This document shows, one piece after another, positions 52,302 through 59,861 of a stretch of 64,000 nucleotides of DNA. The stretch is from SG-bin7 sp964498095. Its GTDB lineage: Bacteria; Bdellovibrionota; Bdellovibrionia; Bdellovibrionales; SG-bin7. The stretch spans positions 57,301-121,300 of the forward strand of contig CAZCFY010000013.1 in the NCBI GenBank assembly GCA_964498095.1, in the 5' to 3' direction. The translations under genes were made by a program, and so were the position numbers. The notes beneath the pieces were generated by a model. That model was not told the origin of the DNA and searched no databases. It saw nothing but the letters and a program-made list of their open reading frames with translations. The stretch's first letter is position 1, and the number at the start of each line of letters is the position of its first letter.

Positions 52302-53183
52302 TTATAAGTCGATGTACGGCCCCGATTTTTTTCTCGGGGTGGTTACAGGTTGAGGTCTTACTGCCGGCGGTGGAGTAACGGGAATATTCGCAGGCTGTCT
52401 AAAGTCACTGCCAAAATCGCTGCGGCCGCCAATAACTCCTTCTAGGTTGGCAGAAGCTAAGGCCGGACGTAAGCGATCATTTGGATTTCTAACGGTTAAA
52501 AAGATACTTCCCGGTGAAGTTGACATTATAAGGATAAGGTCTTGCGCCTCTTTGGGCTCGACTTCGACCGTGACTGTCGCAAACTTCGTGTCACCGGTAA
52601 GACTGTCTATATATTTATTGTCATCCGACATTACACGCGGAATGTTATTAAAAACACGTAAGCCCGTGGCCAGCACGGAGACATCTTGTAATAAGGTCTT
52701 AACTTCGCGGCGTTGATTTGCACCTTTACCAACATCAAGCGCGGCAACGATATCAATGCGGTCGCCAGGCTTAATGAGTTTCGCTACGGCTCTGGTTTCG
52801 TCGATCGGAATCGAAACCGCGCGCTTACCTGGAGCTACTTGCAGAGATATTCCCGTAAATGGCCCCGGTTTTAAAAGTTTTGTATCGATAATTTGTTCGC
52901 CTTTTTTTATCGGTGCGGCCGCAACCTGACCAATGACCAGTTCAGGATTGGGAATTGCTCCTGGTTCGATATATTCTTTGGGCTTTTTTATAATTTCCAA
53001 CATTGAGTCCACAATCGTCTGCATCTCCGGAATATTTTCTTTAGCTATAACTACGCCCTCTTCCGCGCCAAACTTTCTTTGCAGCTCGCTTTGTTTTTCC
53101 TGCGAGTGACTGTAAAGAAGGAGAACGGCAAAAAGTGCCGCAAAAACTGATAACCATAGGGTTCTTGTTTCATTTCTATTCAT
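52302..53183 (-). CDS. cpaB: Tad assembly protein CpaB/RcpC
   Basis: A 293-aa protein anchored by an N-terminal helix (LWLSVFAALFAVLLLY) with a SAF domain (GVVIAKENIPEMQTIVDSML ... VAAPIKKGEQIIDTKLL) and the CpaB core (GKRAVSIPIDETRAVAKLIKPGDRIDIVA). The C-terminal 50 residues are Pro/Arg-rich. ATG 53183 follows GAGGGA closely; an upstream in-frame extension to 53222 overlaps the previous gene and has no ribosome binding site. Works with the secretin. Confidence 0.9.
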   Translation of the reverse strand: MNRNETRTLWLSVFAALFAVLLLYSHSQEKQSELQRKFGAEEGVVIAKENIPEMQTIVDSMLEIIKKPKEYIEPGAIPNPELVIGQVAAAPIKKGEQIIDTKLLKPGPFTGISLQVAPGKRAVSIPIDETRAVAKLIKPGDRIDIVAALDVGKGANQRREVKTLLQDVSVLATGLRVFNNIPRVMSDDNKYIDSLTGDTKFATVTVEVEPKEAQDLILIMSTSPGSIFLTVRNPNDRLRPALASANLEGVIGGRSDFGSDFRQPANIPVTPPPAVRPQPVTTPRKKSGPYIDL

Positions 53184-53194
53184 ATACGTCCCTC

Positions 53195-53707
53195 TTAATC
53201 CCCACAGCCAGCGTCCAAGCAAATGCCATAGTAAACTTTAATCCAAGCAATCGTAATTCCTTGTCTTGTGTATCTCCCGTTAAACGCCTCTCCTGAAAAC
53301 GCATCATCGATATCTTTATGTACCGAAGGCTGACGGCTCTTTTCTACCTCTGCATCGTTTGAAGCGATGCCACGGGAAATCGCGCGTTCTGTCGCATAAA
53401 TAAACTGATCGGCTTCACGGGCGGTTTCTGACTGAATTCCATGGACACGCGTTCCACCTTTATAATATTGCCCCCGCGGGCTTACATCCGAAGCCTCGTC
53501 ACGGAAATAGCGTAGCTGCGGTCGGTGTCTAAACGTTTCAAAGGCATACGTGCGCGCGGCAATGGAGTTTAAAATGCCGGTGTGTATGATCCCGAAGGCA
53601 CCAATGCCATAGCCAACAAAAATCACGAATATCACTAGCAGTGGTATTGTTTCCAAAGTCGCCATGCCTTTTTCGGACCGTTTAAAATTTTTCATCTCAA
53701 CATCCAT
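53195..53707 (-). CDS. TadE-like pseudopilin
   Basis: A 170-aa protein with one N-terminal helix after a basic lead (FKRSEKGMATLETIPLLVIF). Gly followed by a hydrophobic stretch with Glu at +5 is the TadE/Flp type of prepilin motif. The rest is a polar periplasmic domain with two C-terminal cysteines (GICLDAGCGD). ATG 53695 is an alternative start. It overlaps the upstream gene by 11 bases. Confidence 0.8.
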   Translation of the reverse strand: MDVEMKNFKRSEKGMATLETIPLLVIFVIFVGYGIGAFGIIHTGILNSIAARTYAFETFRHRPQLRYFRDEASDVSPRGQYYKGGTRVHGIQSETAREADQFIYATERAISRGIASNDAEVEKSRQPSVHKDIDDAFSGEAFNGRYTRQGITIAWIKVYYGICLDAGCGD

Positions 53708-54299
53708 TATCCATCATAACCACATATCCTGTGCCGTCGTTACCAGGGGCCGCATATATATTAGATAACGTTAAAATTTGCTGATATCTTTGCGCTTCGA
53801 AACCTTCGCGGCATTCCTGTTCAGTAGGTTCACGTGATAAGTAAGAAGAAACGTTGGCCGAGAAAGCCCCCGGCTGATCGCTCGTGGAGCCCAAAATTGG
53901 AAATTTCAGATCCATTATATTGGCGATTAACCGAATGCGTGATCCGTAAAAACTATAGCCTGCATTTGACGATTTTATATTTTTAGATTCATAAAAGCGA
54001 TTGTAGTTACCGACGGCACCATCGGGAGTCTGAATTTCAAACCAACCACCAGGCCTGAAGAGCGGCTTTAACGCCGGCTGTTCCATAAGCTGACTAAACT
54101 TCGTGTTTCCCATGCGCGCTTGGTCACCTATTGTAAAGTGGGCCGCATGATAGGAGCGTGCACTTGAAAAAGAAATGTATTGGGCAATTTCCACGATCGA
54201 TAAAGTGAAAGTGACGGCAAAAAGCATGATGGAAAATCCCACCACCATAACAAGGGCGAAAATGAAATCTAAACTAAGAAATCCCCCCTGGTTTTTCAC
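53697..54299 (-). CDS. Second TadE/TadF-like pseudopilin
   Basis: A 200-aa protein: MKNQGGFLSLDFIFALVMVV has Gly-Gly-Phe before a hydrophobic helix with an acidic residue (Asp) at about +5, like a pseudopilin. The periplasmic domain holds two cysteines (EQECREGFE, and the C-terminal DNGC). Overlaps the gene before by 4 bases (ATGA). Probably a minor tip component of the pilus. Confidence 0.75.
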   Translation of the reverse strand: MKNQGGFLSLDFIFALVMVVGFSIMLFAVTFTLSIVEIAQYISFSSARSYHAAHFTIGDQARMGNTKFSQLMEQPALKPLFRPGGWFEIQTPDGAVGNYNRFYESKNIKSSNAGYSFYGSRIRLIANIMDLKFPILGSTSDQPGAFSANVSSYLSREPTEQECREGFEAQRYQQILTLSNIYAAPGNDGTGYVVMMDNGC

Positions 54300-54553
54300 T
54301 GTACGATATCTCCCTGCACACTGGAATGCCGCTTAAAAGCATGGGGATGATCACCAATAGTTTGATCGGGGCGTCCCCACACGCCATTTTCGATCATTCC
54401 AGAAATATAAGCATTCCATGGATTTAAAGTCATACCTTCCAATATTGCCAATTCATCAAATTTTTTTGAGAGGAAATTTATTAGCATCACGGAAAGAGCG
54501 GCTAAAACAACCATCTCGACTGTCATTTGCCCTTTTTGATTTTTCATATCCAC
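54296..54553 (-). CDS. Small TadE-like pseudopilin
   Basis: An 85-aa protein: MDMKNQKGQMTVEMVVLAAL shows Gly, then Glu at +5 of a hydrophobic helix, the Flp/TadE cleavage type. A short periplasmic part follows without cysteines. Starts within the last codons of the prepilin peptidase gene and overlaps the next by 4 bases. Third pseudopilin of the locus. Confidence 0.75.
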   Translation of the reverse strand: MDMKNQKGQMTVEMVVLAALSVMLINFLSKKFDELAILEGMTLNPWNAYISGMIENGVWGRPDQTIGDHPHAFKRHSSVQGDIVQ

Positions 54554-55032
54554 CTGCCATTGTTAACTACGAGGTGGCTCATCCAGCCAAAGAACAACGG
54601 AACCGTATAAGGAATACGGTGAAGCGAAGCGCTCTCGACTTCTTTTTTGGAAAGTAAATTGCGTACGTTTTTGAAAATGGAAACTAATTTTCCGTCAAGT
54701 GTGGCTTTTACCAAACCAAAGATTACCGCCCAAATGAACGAAAAAAACACGACGCTTAAAACATCCTGCCATGCGGTCGCTAATCCAAACGCTAACATGA
54801 TTTTTAAATCACCGGCGCCCAGAATTTTTAGCACGACCATCGGCAATAAAATAACAAAAGCGGTTAGCATTGACATGAGACCGACACCCAACTGAGGAAG
54901 TCCTCCCGCTATCAAACAATAGGCTACCGCCAAGATCATGGTCGCAACAAAAATCTTGTTGTGCACCTTCTTGGTGAGGATGTCGTCAACAACACCCGTT
55001 AGCAAAATGAGTGATGGCACTAGTGTGGCCAT
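54544..55032 (-). CDS. tadV: Prepilin peptidase TadV/CpaA
   Basis: A 162-aa aspartyl protease with about five membrane helices. The two catalytic Asp motifs are VVDDILTKKVHNK and the GxGD motif in ILGAGDLKIM. Short form without a methylase domain, as usual for Tad loci. ATG 55032 is chosen because the conserved first helix (LVPSLILLTGVVDD) begins there; the frame continues upstream over the 74-aa gene without family likeness. Processes Flp and the pseudopilins. Confidence 0.88.
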   Translation of the reverse strand: MATLVPSLILLTGVVDDILTKKVHNKIFVATMILAVAYCLIAGGLPQLGVGLMSMLTAFVILLPMVVLKILGAGDLKIMLAFGLATAWQDVLSVVFFSFIWAVIFGLVKATLDGKLVSIFKNVRNLLSKKEVESASLHRIPYTVPLFFGWMSHLVVNNGRWI

Positions 55033-55033
55033 T

Positions 55034-55258
55034 TCAAAAACCCCCAGCCGGACGGTTATCCGGCTTGATCCATTGTGGTCTGTCTTTGCTGCCGCGCGGA
55101 TCAGCGAAACCTGTGCCCGTAGAAATGTTCGCTTCCATTCGAGCCGCCAACCGTGGCGCTGATTTCTCAAATGTCGCTTTCGGGCCATTCTCACCAAAGA
55201 AAACGCCCAACAAAATGAAAGCGTATAAAACGAGTAGCAATACGAGCTCAGTCGACAT
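55034..55258 (-). CDS. 74-aa membrane-anchored protein of the Tad locus
   Basis: A small protein with one N-terminal helix (MSTELVLLLVLYAFILLGVFF) and a polar, Arg/Pro/Gly-rich tail (GFADPRGSKDRPQWIKPDN). It sits between the Flp pilin and the prepilin peptidase, 2 bases from the first and 1 base from the second, so it is certainly part of the operon. It lacks a visible prepilin motif. Unrecognised; might be an accessory assembly factor. Confidence 0.65.
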   Translation of the reverse strand: MSTELVLLLVLYAFILLGVFFGENGPKATFEKSAPRLAARMEANISTGTGFADPRGSKDRPQWIKPDNRPAGGF

Positions 55259-55260
55259 AA

Positions 55261-55446
55261 TTACTTACCAAAGCCGCCGATCTGACCGCCAAGTTCTTGC
55301 ATTTTACCGTCAAGAATTTCCTTAATTTTGTCCTTGAAAATGACAACAACTGCGACAACGGCAACGAGTAATAAAATATACTCGGTAGCACCTTGTGCAG
55401 ATTCATCCTTCCAAAGATTCGTCATCAACTTTTTAAAAGATTTCAT
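55261..55446 (-). CDS. flp: Flp-type pilin
   Basis: The 61-aa main pilus subunit. Basic lead MKSFKKLMTNLWKDESAQG, then ATEYILLLVAVVAVVVIF: cleavage expected between Gly and Ala, with Glu and Tyr as the Flp signature. Short Gly-rich end (LGGQIGGFGK). ATG 55446 has GGAGG 5 bases upstream. First gene of the Tad operon, with a 278-bp divergent upstream region to the BMC-like gene. Confidence 0.92.
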   Translation of the reverse strand: MKSFKKLMTNLWKDESAQGATEYILLLVAVVAVVVIFKDKIKEILDGKMQELGGQIGGFGK

Positions 55447-55604
55447 AAATCCTCCTCTTGTCATAGTTGATAGGTATTCCCTTCACTTATCGGATACTTA
55501 AGAGCTTCCATGAGAGAAAACCCAGCCTATTATGCAAATTTTGTTAGCTAGAATGTTTATAATTTAGACGCGGAAACCGCGAGGCCATTTTTACGGGAGG
55601 AAAC

Positions 55605-55640
55605 GTGATTAGACCTATCTCAAATTATAACACTAGTTGA
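55605..55640 (+). CDS. Possible 11-aa leader peptide
   Basis: A GTG-started frame of 11 codons (MIRPISNYNTS) with a good ribosome binding site (GGGAGG, 4 bases upstream). It lies behind TATAAT at 55558-55563 and a small hairpin (GCGG-AAA-CCGC), in the gap between flp and the BMC-like gene. It could be a leader peptide or the chance remnant of a gene. Confidence 0.25.
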   Translation: MIRPISNYNTS

Positions 55641-55724
55641 TATTTTAATACAAAGGGCCTTGATCTTTTTCTTCTCAATATTATAAACATTGTCTCATCT
55701 TGATACGCTTTTTGAGAGGAAATT

Positions 55725-56258
55725 GTGGACGCTGTCAAATCTCTAGTCACTTTGGAATTCCGCTCGGTCCCCGTAGGATACGAATTTATTGCTACTTTAA
55801 AAAATGTAGCGCTACCTTTTTTTGAGGTTTCTCCACAAGCACCCGGCAAACTCGTGGCTGTTCTGGGTGGTGATAAAGCTGACGTCGAAAAAGTTTGGAA
55901 CCTTGCTCAAAAGAAAAAAAAGATTTTACTGGATTCTACTTTATTACCGCAATGTCATAGCGAAATTTTGCCGGCCCTCTATGGTCAAGTGAAACCCAAA
56001 GTTTCAGATTATGTCGGAGTGGTGCAAACCAAAACCTTATCCGGAGCACTAAGGGTGGCGGCCAAAATATTAGCGAAAGGTACGCATCTCCTTGAAATCG
56101 ACAGCGGCCGCGCACTCAATGGAGTTTGCGTAATTTACTTTACCGGCGTGGATTCTGAAAAAACTCAAATTCAGAAGCAATTAAAAAAATTAAAAGTAGA
56201 TTTTTCTCTTCTAGAAAAAGGTAATGGGCTTATTGACCATCGCTTTCAGTTGGAGTGA
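55725..56258 (+). CDS. Tandem BMC-like-domain protein
   Basis: A 177-aa cytoplasmic protein from GTG 55725 (GAGAGGA 4 bases before). Two repeats fit the pattern of bacterial-microcompartment shell domains: residues about 5-65 (LVTLEFRSVPVGYEFIATLK, GKLVAVLGGDKADVEKVWNL) and about 95-165 (YVGVVQTKTLSGALRVAAKI, GVCVIYFTGVDSEKTQIQKQ). The layout strand-ExxG-like loop-helix-strand-G(D)-helix matches PF00936. No microcompartment enzyme or vertex genes are nearby. It is divergent from flp and convergent with a TPR gene. Assignment is by eye. Confidence 0.55.
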   Translation: MDAVKSLVTLEFRSVPVGYEFIATLKNVALPFFEVSPQAPGKLVAVLGGDKADVEKVWNLAQKKKKILLDSTLLPQCHSEILPALYGQVKPKVSDYVGVVQTKTLSGALRVAAKILAKGTHLLEIDSGRALNGVCVIYFTGVDSEKTQIQKQLKKLKVDFSLLEKGNGLIDHRFQLE

Positions 56259-57504
56259 TTGTTCCATCGGGACTGCTGCCAGAAGTTGGCAGCGGTGCCA
56301 TCGATGGCGGTAACTGACCGGCCGGAGGACTTGTGCCCGGCGCGGACCCCGACCCCGGTGCAGCCGTTGTCGCCGGAGTTTCGGCCGACGCCGGCGCCTC
56401 TTTAATCGTAAAATCTTTTACGCGCGACGATTTGACGATAGTATTTTGATACTTACATTTTTGGACGTTGTTATCAAATTCGCGGTGCCATTGATTGACG
56501 CCTTGGGAACGCAAAGTGGAAACGGCCGTTCTAAACGGCTCCAGGGCCTTCGAGCGGTCCAAATCACAGGCCCGCATAAAAGCCTTTAATGACTGTTCAT
56601 AGTTTTTCGCCGAGACGCCGACGACCGCCAAGCGTAGCCACGAGCGCACGGAATCATTGTCAGCCTTGGTCGCCTGCAAATAATATTTTAACGCACTCGC
56701 GACGTCGCGTAAATCTTCACTCATTTGGCCAGCCATAAATTGAGCAAGTTCTGATTTAGGAAATTGTTTGGCCGCTTTGGAAAGAATTCGTTGATAAAGT
56801 TGTGGATTTTGCTCTTCACGGTAAGTGAGGCCCAAAATAACATGTGAGTCCGGAAATTTTGCGTCTTTACTTACCGCCCGTTGACAGTAACCACGGGCCT
56901 CCTTTAAAAAGCCCTCGGAGTAATAGTACTCACAAAGCCGGTGCAAATATATTTTCTTTTCGCCAAACACCCGCAACATATCCTGAGTGAGACTCAAATT
57001 TTCATTGGTATTTCCTTCGTCTTCATTCACTCTCACTAAGGATTCATAGGCCGGTTCATACTTCTTGTTTAATTGAATCGCCAACTGATAAGTTTTTGCG
57101 GCTTCAATGCGGTTTCCCATGGCGAGATAAGCATCTCCAAGGTCTTTAACGCTTGTGTAGTCGCGCTGATTGCGACTTAACCACTGCTCGAGAACGCGAA
57201 TTTCGTTAAGGTAATTTTTTTGGCGGTGATAACTGCGTGCTAAAATCTGATTCCCCTGTTTATCAAGACCATCTTGTACCGGCACTAAAATTTCGATGGC
57301 CTCAGCGTATTTTTCTTTACTGAAATAGTAGATTCCCAAAAGCTTTCGCGCTTTGAGTGCTTGATTTCCGCTGGCGGCTTCCTTTTTTAGTTTGGCGATC
57401 TGCCCCGGGCTATACTCTTTAAACCCCGCCTCTTGGGATTTAACTAGACCTCCGCCGAGGAAAATACATGCTATAATAAAGAAAGCGAATTGACGAAAAG
57501 ACAT
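56230..57504 (-). CDS. TadD-like TPR lipoprotein-type or secreted protein
   Basis: A 424-aa protein with a leader (MSFRQFAFFIIACIFLGGG) and about eight tetratricopeptide repeats between residues 35 and 330 (e.g. YTSVKDLGDAYLAMGNRIEA, PDSHVILGLTYREEQNPQL, ASALKYYLQATKADNDSVRS). The C-terminal 60 residues are Pro/Ala/Gly/Ser-rich and disordered. TadD proteins of this kind help secretin assembly. Its ATG lies only 7 bases from that of the divergent pilin-like gene. Confidence 0.8.
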   Translation of the reverse strand: MSFRQFAFFIIACIFLGGGLVKSQEAGFKEYSPGQIAKLKKEAASGNQALKARKLLGIYYFSKEKYAEAIEILVPVQDGLDKQGNQILARSYHRQKNYLNEIRVLEQWLSRNQRDYTSVKDLGDAYLAMGNRIEAAKTYQLAIQLNKKYEPAYESLVRVNEDEGNTNENLSLTQDMLRVFGEKKIYLHRLCEYYYSEGFLKEARGYCQRAVSKDAKFPDSHVILGLTYREEQNPQLYQRILSKAAKQFPKSELAQFMAGQMSEDLRDVASALKYYLQATKADNDSVRSWLRLAVVGVSAKNYEQSLKAFMRACDLDRSKALEPFRTAVSTLRSQGVNQWHREFDNNVQKCKYQNTIVKSSRVKDFTIKEAPASAETPATTAAPGSGSAPGTSPPAGQLPPSMAPLPTSGSSPDGTITPTESDGQ

Positions 57505-57511
57505 ATACTCT

Positions 57512-58336
57512 ATGAATTTTAACGTTAACAAAGACCAATCGCAAGCAGGACAAGGGACCGTCGAATACGTTCTTCTGATGGTCGTTGTAGTTATTGTAAT
57601 ATTTGGGTTTTTGTCACAATTTAATTCCGCTTTCGGAGCTTGGTCAAAAAACTATTTTGGGACTTATGTTGCGTGCTTACTGGAATATGGCGAGTTACCT
57701 AGCCTAGGTGGCGGCACTCAGGTCGAAGGATGTGACGCTCAATTTGAAGAGTTTTCTTTAGCAAACGGCCGCAATCCCTTTGGCACTGGCATTGGCGAAA
57801 CAAACTACGATAACAATAAATCCAAATCAGGCAGTGGCGAAGGTGGCGGGGAAGGCCGCGTGACTGCTGATACCTCTGGAAGAGCTGGCCGCAGTTTTCT
57901 TTCTGGCCGTGGCTCTTCGGGTGCGGGAAGCGGGGGCGGCGGGGGCCGCGTCGGGCGCTTTGAACGCGCCGGTGGTGATGGTGACGAGGGCGATGATCTC
58001 TTTGGTGGCGGTGGCAGAAAGGGAATGACAGCGGATGGAATACGCGAAAGTGTCTTGCGCCCGCGGCAAATTTACCTTTCTTACATGTCTGAAACCGAAG
58101 AAAAAAAGGCCATGGATAAAAAGCCCGTCGTTACAAAGGAGAAGGAGACCGTCAATCGTCCTCCCCGTCTGGCGGTTCGCGAAAAATCTCTTCGTAAAAC
58201 CGCTGCTATCGAAGACTCTGGACTAGATTTGGGCTTCGGCGGGTTCATCCGATTTCTCTTTATCATAGCGATCATAATCGCTATCATAATTTTGCTGGGC
58301 GGCCAGGCTCTGCAAATCAGCAAGGAATGGGATTAG
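57512..58336 (+). CDS. Flp-like prepilin with Gly-rich middle and second C-terminal helix
   Basis: A 274-aa protein. N terminus: polar lead ending QAGQG, then TVEYVLLMVVVVIVIFGFL, a Flp-type cleavage site with Glu at +3 and Tyr at +4. Residues about 45-90 contain two cysteines (ACLLEYGEL, EGCDAQ). About 105-170 is Gly/Ser/Arg-rich and low complexity. The last 35 residues hold a second membrane helix (GGFIRFLFIIAIIIAIIILLGG) with polar end. Much longer than Flp pilins (50-80 aa), and with two anchors it could not simply polymerise. Followed 6 bases later by the HDOD gene. Confidence 0.75.
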   Translation: MNFNVNKDQSQAGQGTVEYVLLMVVVVIVIFGFLSQFNSAFGAWSKNYFGTYVACLLEYGELPSLGGGTQVEGCDAQFEEFSLANGRNPFGTGIGETNYDNNKSKSGSGEGGGEGRVTADTSGRAGRSFLSGRGSSGAGSGGGGGRVGRFERAGGDGDEGDDLFGGGGRKGMTADGIRESVLRPRQIYLSYMSETEEKKAMDKKPVVTKEKETVNRPPRLAVREKSLRKTAAIEDSGLDLGFGGFIRFLFIIAIIIAIIILLGGQALQISKEWD

Positions 58337-58342
58337 TTTTTA

Positions 58343-59368
58343 ATGGATATCCGCGAACTTTATCAAAAGGGTTTAGACCGCTTTACATTTAATGCCGCGG
58401 CCATGAATTTATTAACGCATATTTCAAATGGTACGGATAATTCGGTTGCCTACGAGGACTATCTCGCCACCGACGAATTTTTTATCGAAACATTTTTGCG
58501 CGAAGCTTTCCCATTATCTCAAGAGCCGCTAAAAACTATCGCGCAAGCGGTAAGTTTATTAGGACGGGAGCGCAGCCGCAACTTTACCTTTTCACATCTA
58601 CTCAATAGAATTTTTGATCCTAAGGCAGATTCCAATTTTCGCGACATTCAAACTTCTCTGAAAACGTTAAAGAGATCCTTAGAGGCAGAAACAACGGCCC
58701 GACAGATGCAAATCGAAAAGCCGGAAATAGCTTTTGTTGCAGGTCTCATTTTTGATTTTTTTGAATTGTGGATTCTTAACGAACCTGGCCTAAAACAAAA
58801 ATATACAAATTTTATTGAAAACTTGTGGCGCCACTCTCTACGTTCCGCCGCCATCGCCGGAACACTAGGCAACAGCCGAAGAGTAAAAATTACTGGTACA
58901 CAAACAGCGTTTGCTGCGGCTCTTCTGCACGACTCGGGCAAGGCATTACTTGCCCTATCTGCCCCCGATTCTTACCCATCTGTCATTTTGGACAGCAAAC
59001 TATTACAAAAAAGCAGTCCTACATCCGATGCCTATGAAGTTGACCTGGAGTTGGAAAGCATTGGCCTTGCTCATCCCGAATCGGCAAGTCTATTACTATG
59101 GCAACTCGACCCACTTAGAAATCTTGAGGCACTTGTCGAGTATCATCACGAATTTAGCTTTCTGCCCATTCGTAATGCGGAGTTAAACACAATCGAAGTT
59201 TTGGTAGCCATTGCCGACAAATTTGCGTTTTTTCTAGAGCATTCCAGCGTTTTAGATCTAACTACCGTTACGGATATAATTAAGCCGCACTCTAAGTACT
59301 TTAAGCTAAGCCCCTCAGATACACTTGATACTTTGATAACGCTCAGAGCAAACTCCACTGTGGTGTAA
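58343..59368 (+). CDS. HDOD-domain signalling protein
   Basis: A 341-aa cytoplasmic protein with the HDOD/HD-related fold: N-terminal helices (FTFNAAAMNLLTHISNGTDN), SLLGRERSRNFTFSHLL, then LWRHSLRSAAIAGTLG and FAAALLHDSGKALLAL, an HD pair, and HPESASLLLWQLDPL, VEYHHEFSF. HDOD proteins act in two-component and motility signalling without known catalysis; the intact HD here leaves hydrolase activity open. Located directly after the pilin-like gene, it may regulate the Tad-like apparatus. Confidence 0.82.
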   Translation: MDIRELYQKGLDRFTFNAAAMNLLTHISNGTDNSVAYEDYLATDEFFIETFLREAFPLSQEPLKTIAQAVSLLGRERSRNFTFSHLLNRIFDPKADSNFRDIQTSLKTLKRSLEAETTARQMQIEKPEIAFVAGLIFDFFELWILNEPGLKQKYTNFIENLWRHSLRSAAIAGTLGNSRRVKITGTQTAFAAALLHDSGKALLALSAPDSYPSVILDSKLLQKSSPTSDAYEVDLELESIGLAHPESASLLLWQLDPLRNLEALVEYHHEFSFLPIRNAELNTIEVLVAIADKFAFFLEHSSVLDLTTVTDIIKPHSKYFKLSPSDTLDTLITLRANSTVV

Positions 59369-59477
59369 TAATTTCAGCTGGACCAACGCAAATAGCTAAC
59401 GCATTATTTTCTTTTGAGAAAAATTAATCATTGAAACTGGAATTTGCATTTGTAATACCCTTCCCAAAGGAACGTTC

Positions 59478-59861
59478 ATGTCGCAAGTTTTTTCCATCAA
59501 CTCTGGCCGCGTCTTCACACTTGAACAAGCACAAGAACTTCTTCCCATTATCTTAAAAATTACCCGCTCCTACAGTGAGCAAGTTAAAGTTTTAGTCGAG
59601 CGCATCGACAATCAGCCCGAAGGTACCAAAGAATTGAACTGGCGCCTTGAACAAGAAATAAATACGCTTATCGATACTTGGAAATCTAAAATGAACCGCC
59701 TAGGAGTTACTCCCCGCGGCCTTTGGATTGGTGATTTTCCCACGACTAGTGGTTACTATTGCTGGAAGTTCCCCGAAAACAAAATTGATTTTTGGCACAG
59801 CAAAGACGACGGGTTTTCCAAGCGCCGAAGCATTTATTCATTAACTGAAAAAAGTCCGTGA
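59478..59861 (+). CDS. DUF2203-family protein
   Basis: A 127-aa protein with an N-terminal helical part (VFTLEQAQELLPIILKITRS) and the conserved end LGVTPRGLWIGDFPTTSGYYCWKFPENKIDFWHS, typical of DUF2203. AAAGGAA precedes the ATG. Cytoplasmic, no known function. Overlaps the nadE start by 4 bases (GTGA), so expression is coupled. Confidence 0.85.
   Translation: MSQVFSINSGRVFTLEQAQELLPIILKITRSYSEQVKVLVERIDNQPEGTKELNWRLEQEINTLIDTWKSKMNRLGVTPRGLWIGDFPTTSGYYCWKFPENKIDFWHSKDDGFSKRRSIYSLTEKSP

Noticed and set aside
57827..58069. Minus-strand frame opposite the Gly-rich part of the Flp-like gene
   Set aside because: It is the complement of a low-complexity Gly/Ser region and gives an Ala/Thr-rich artefact without start signals.
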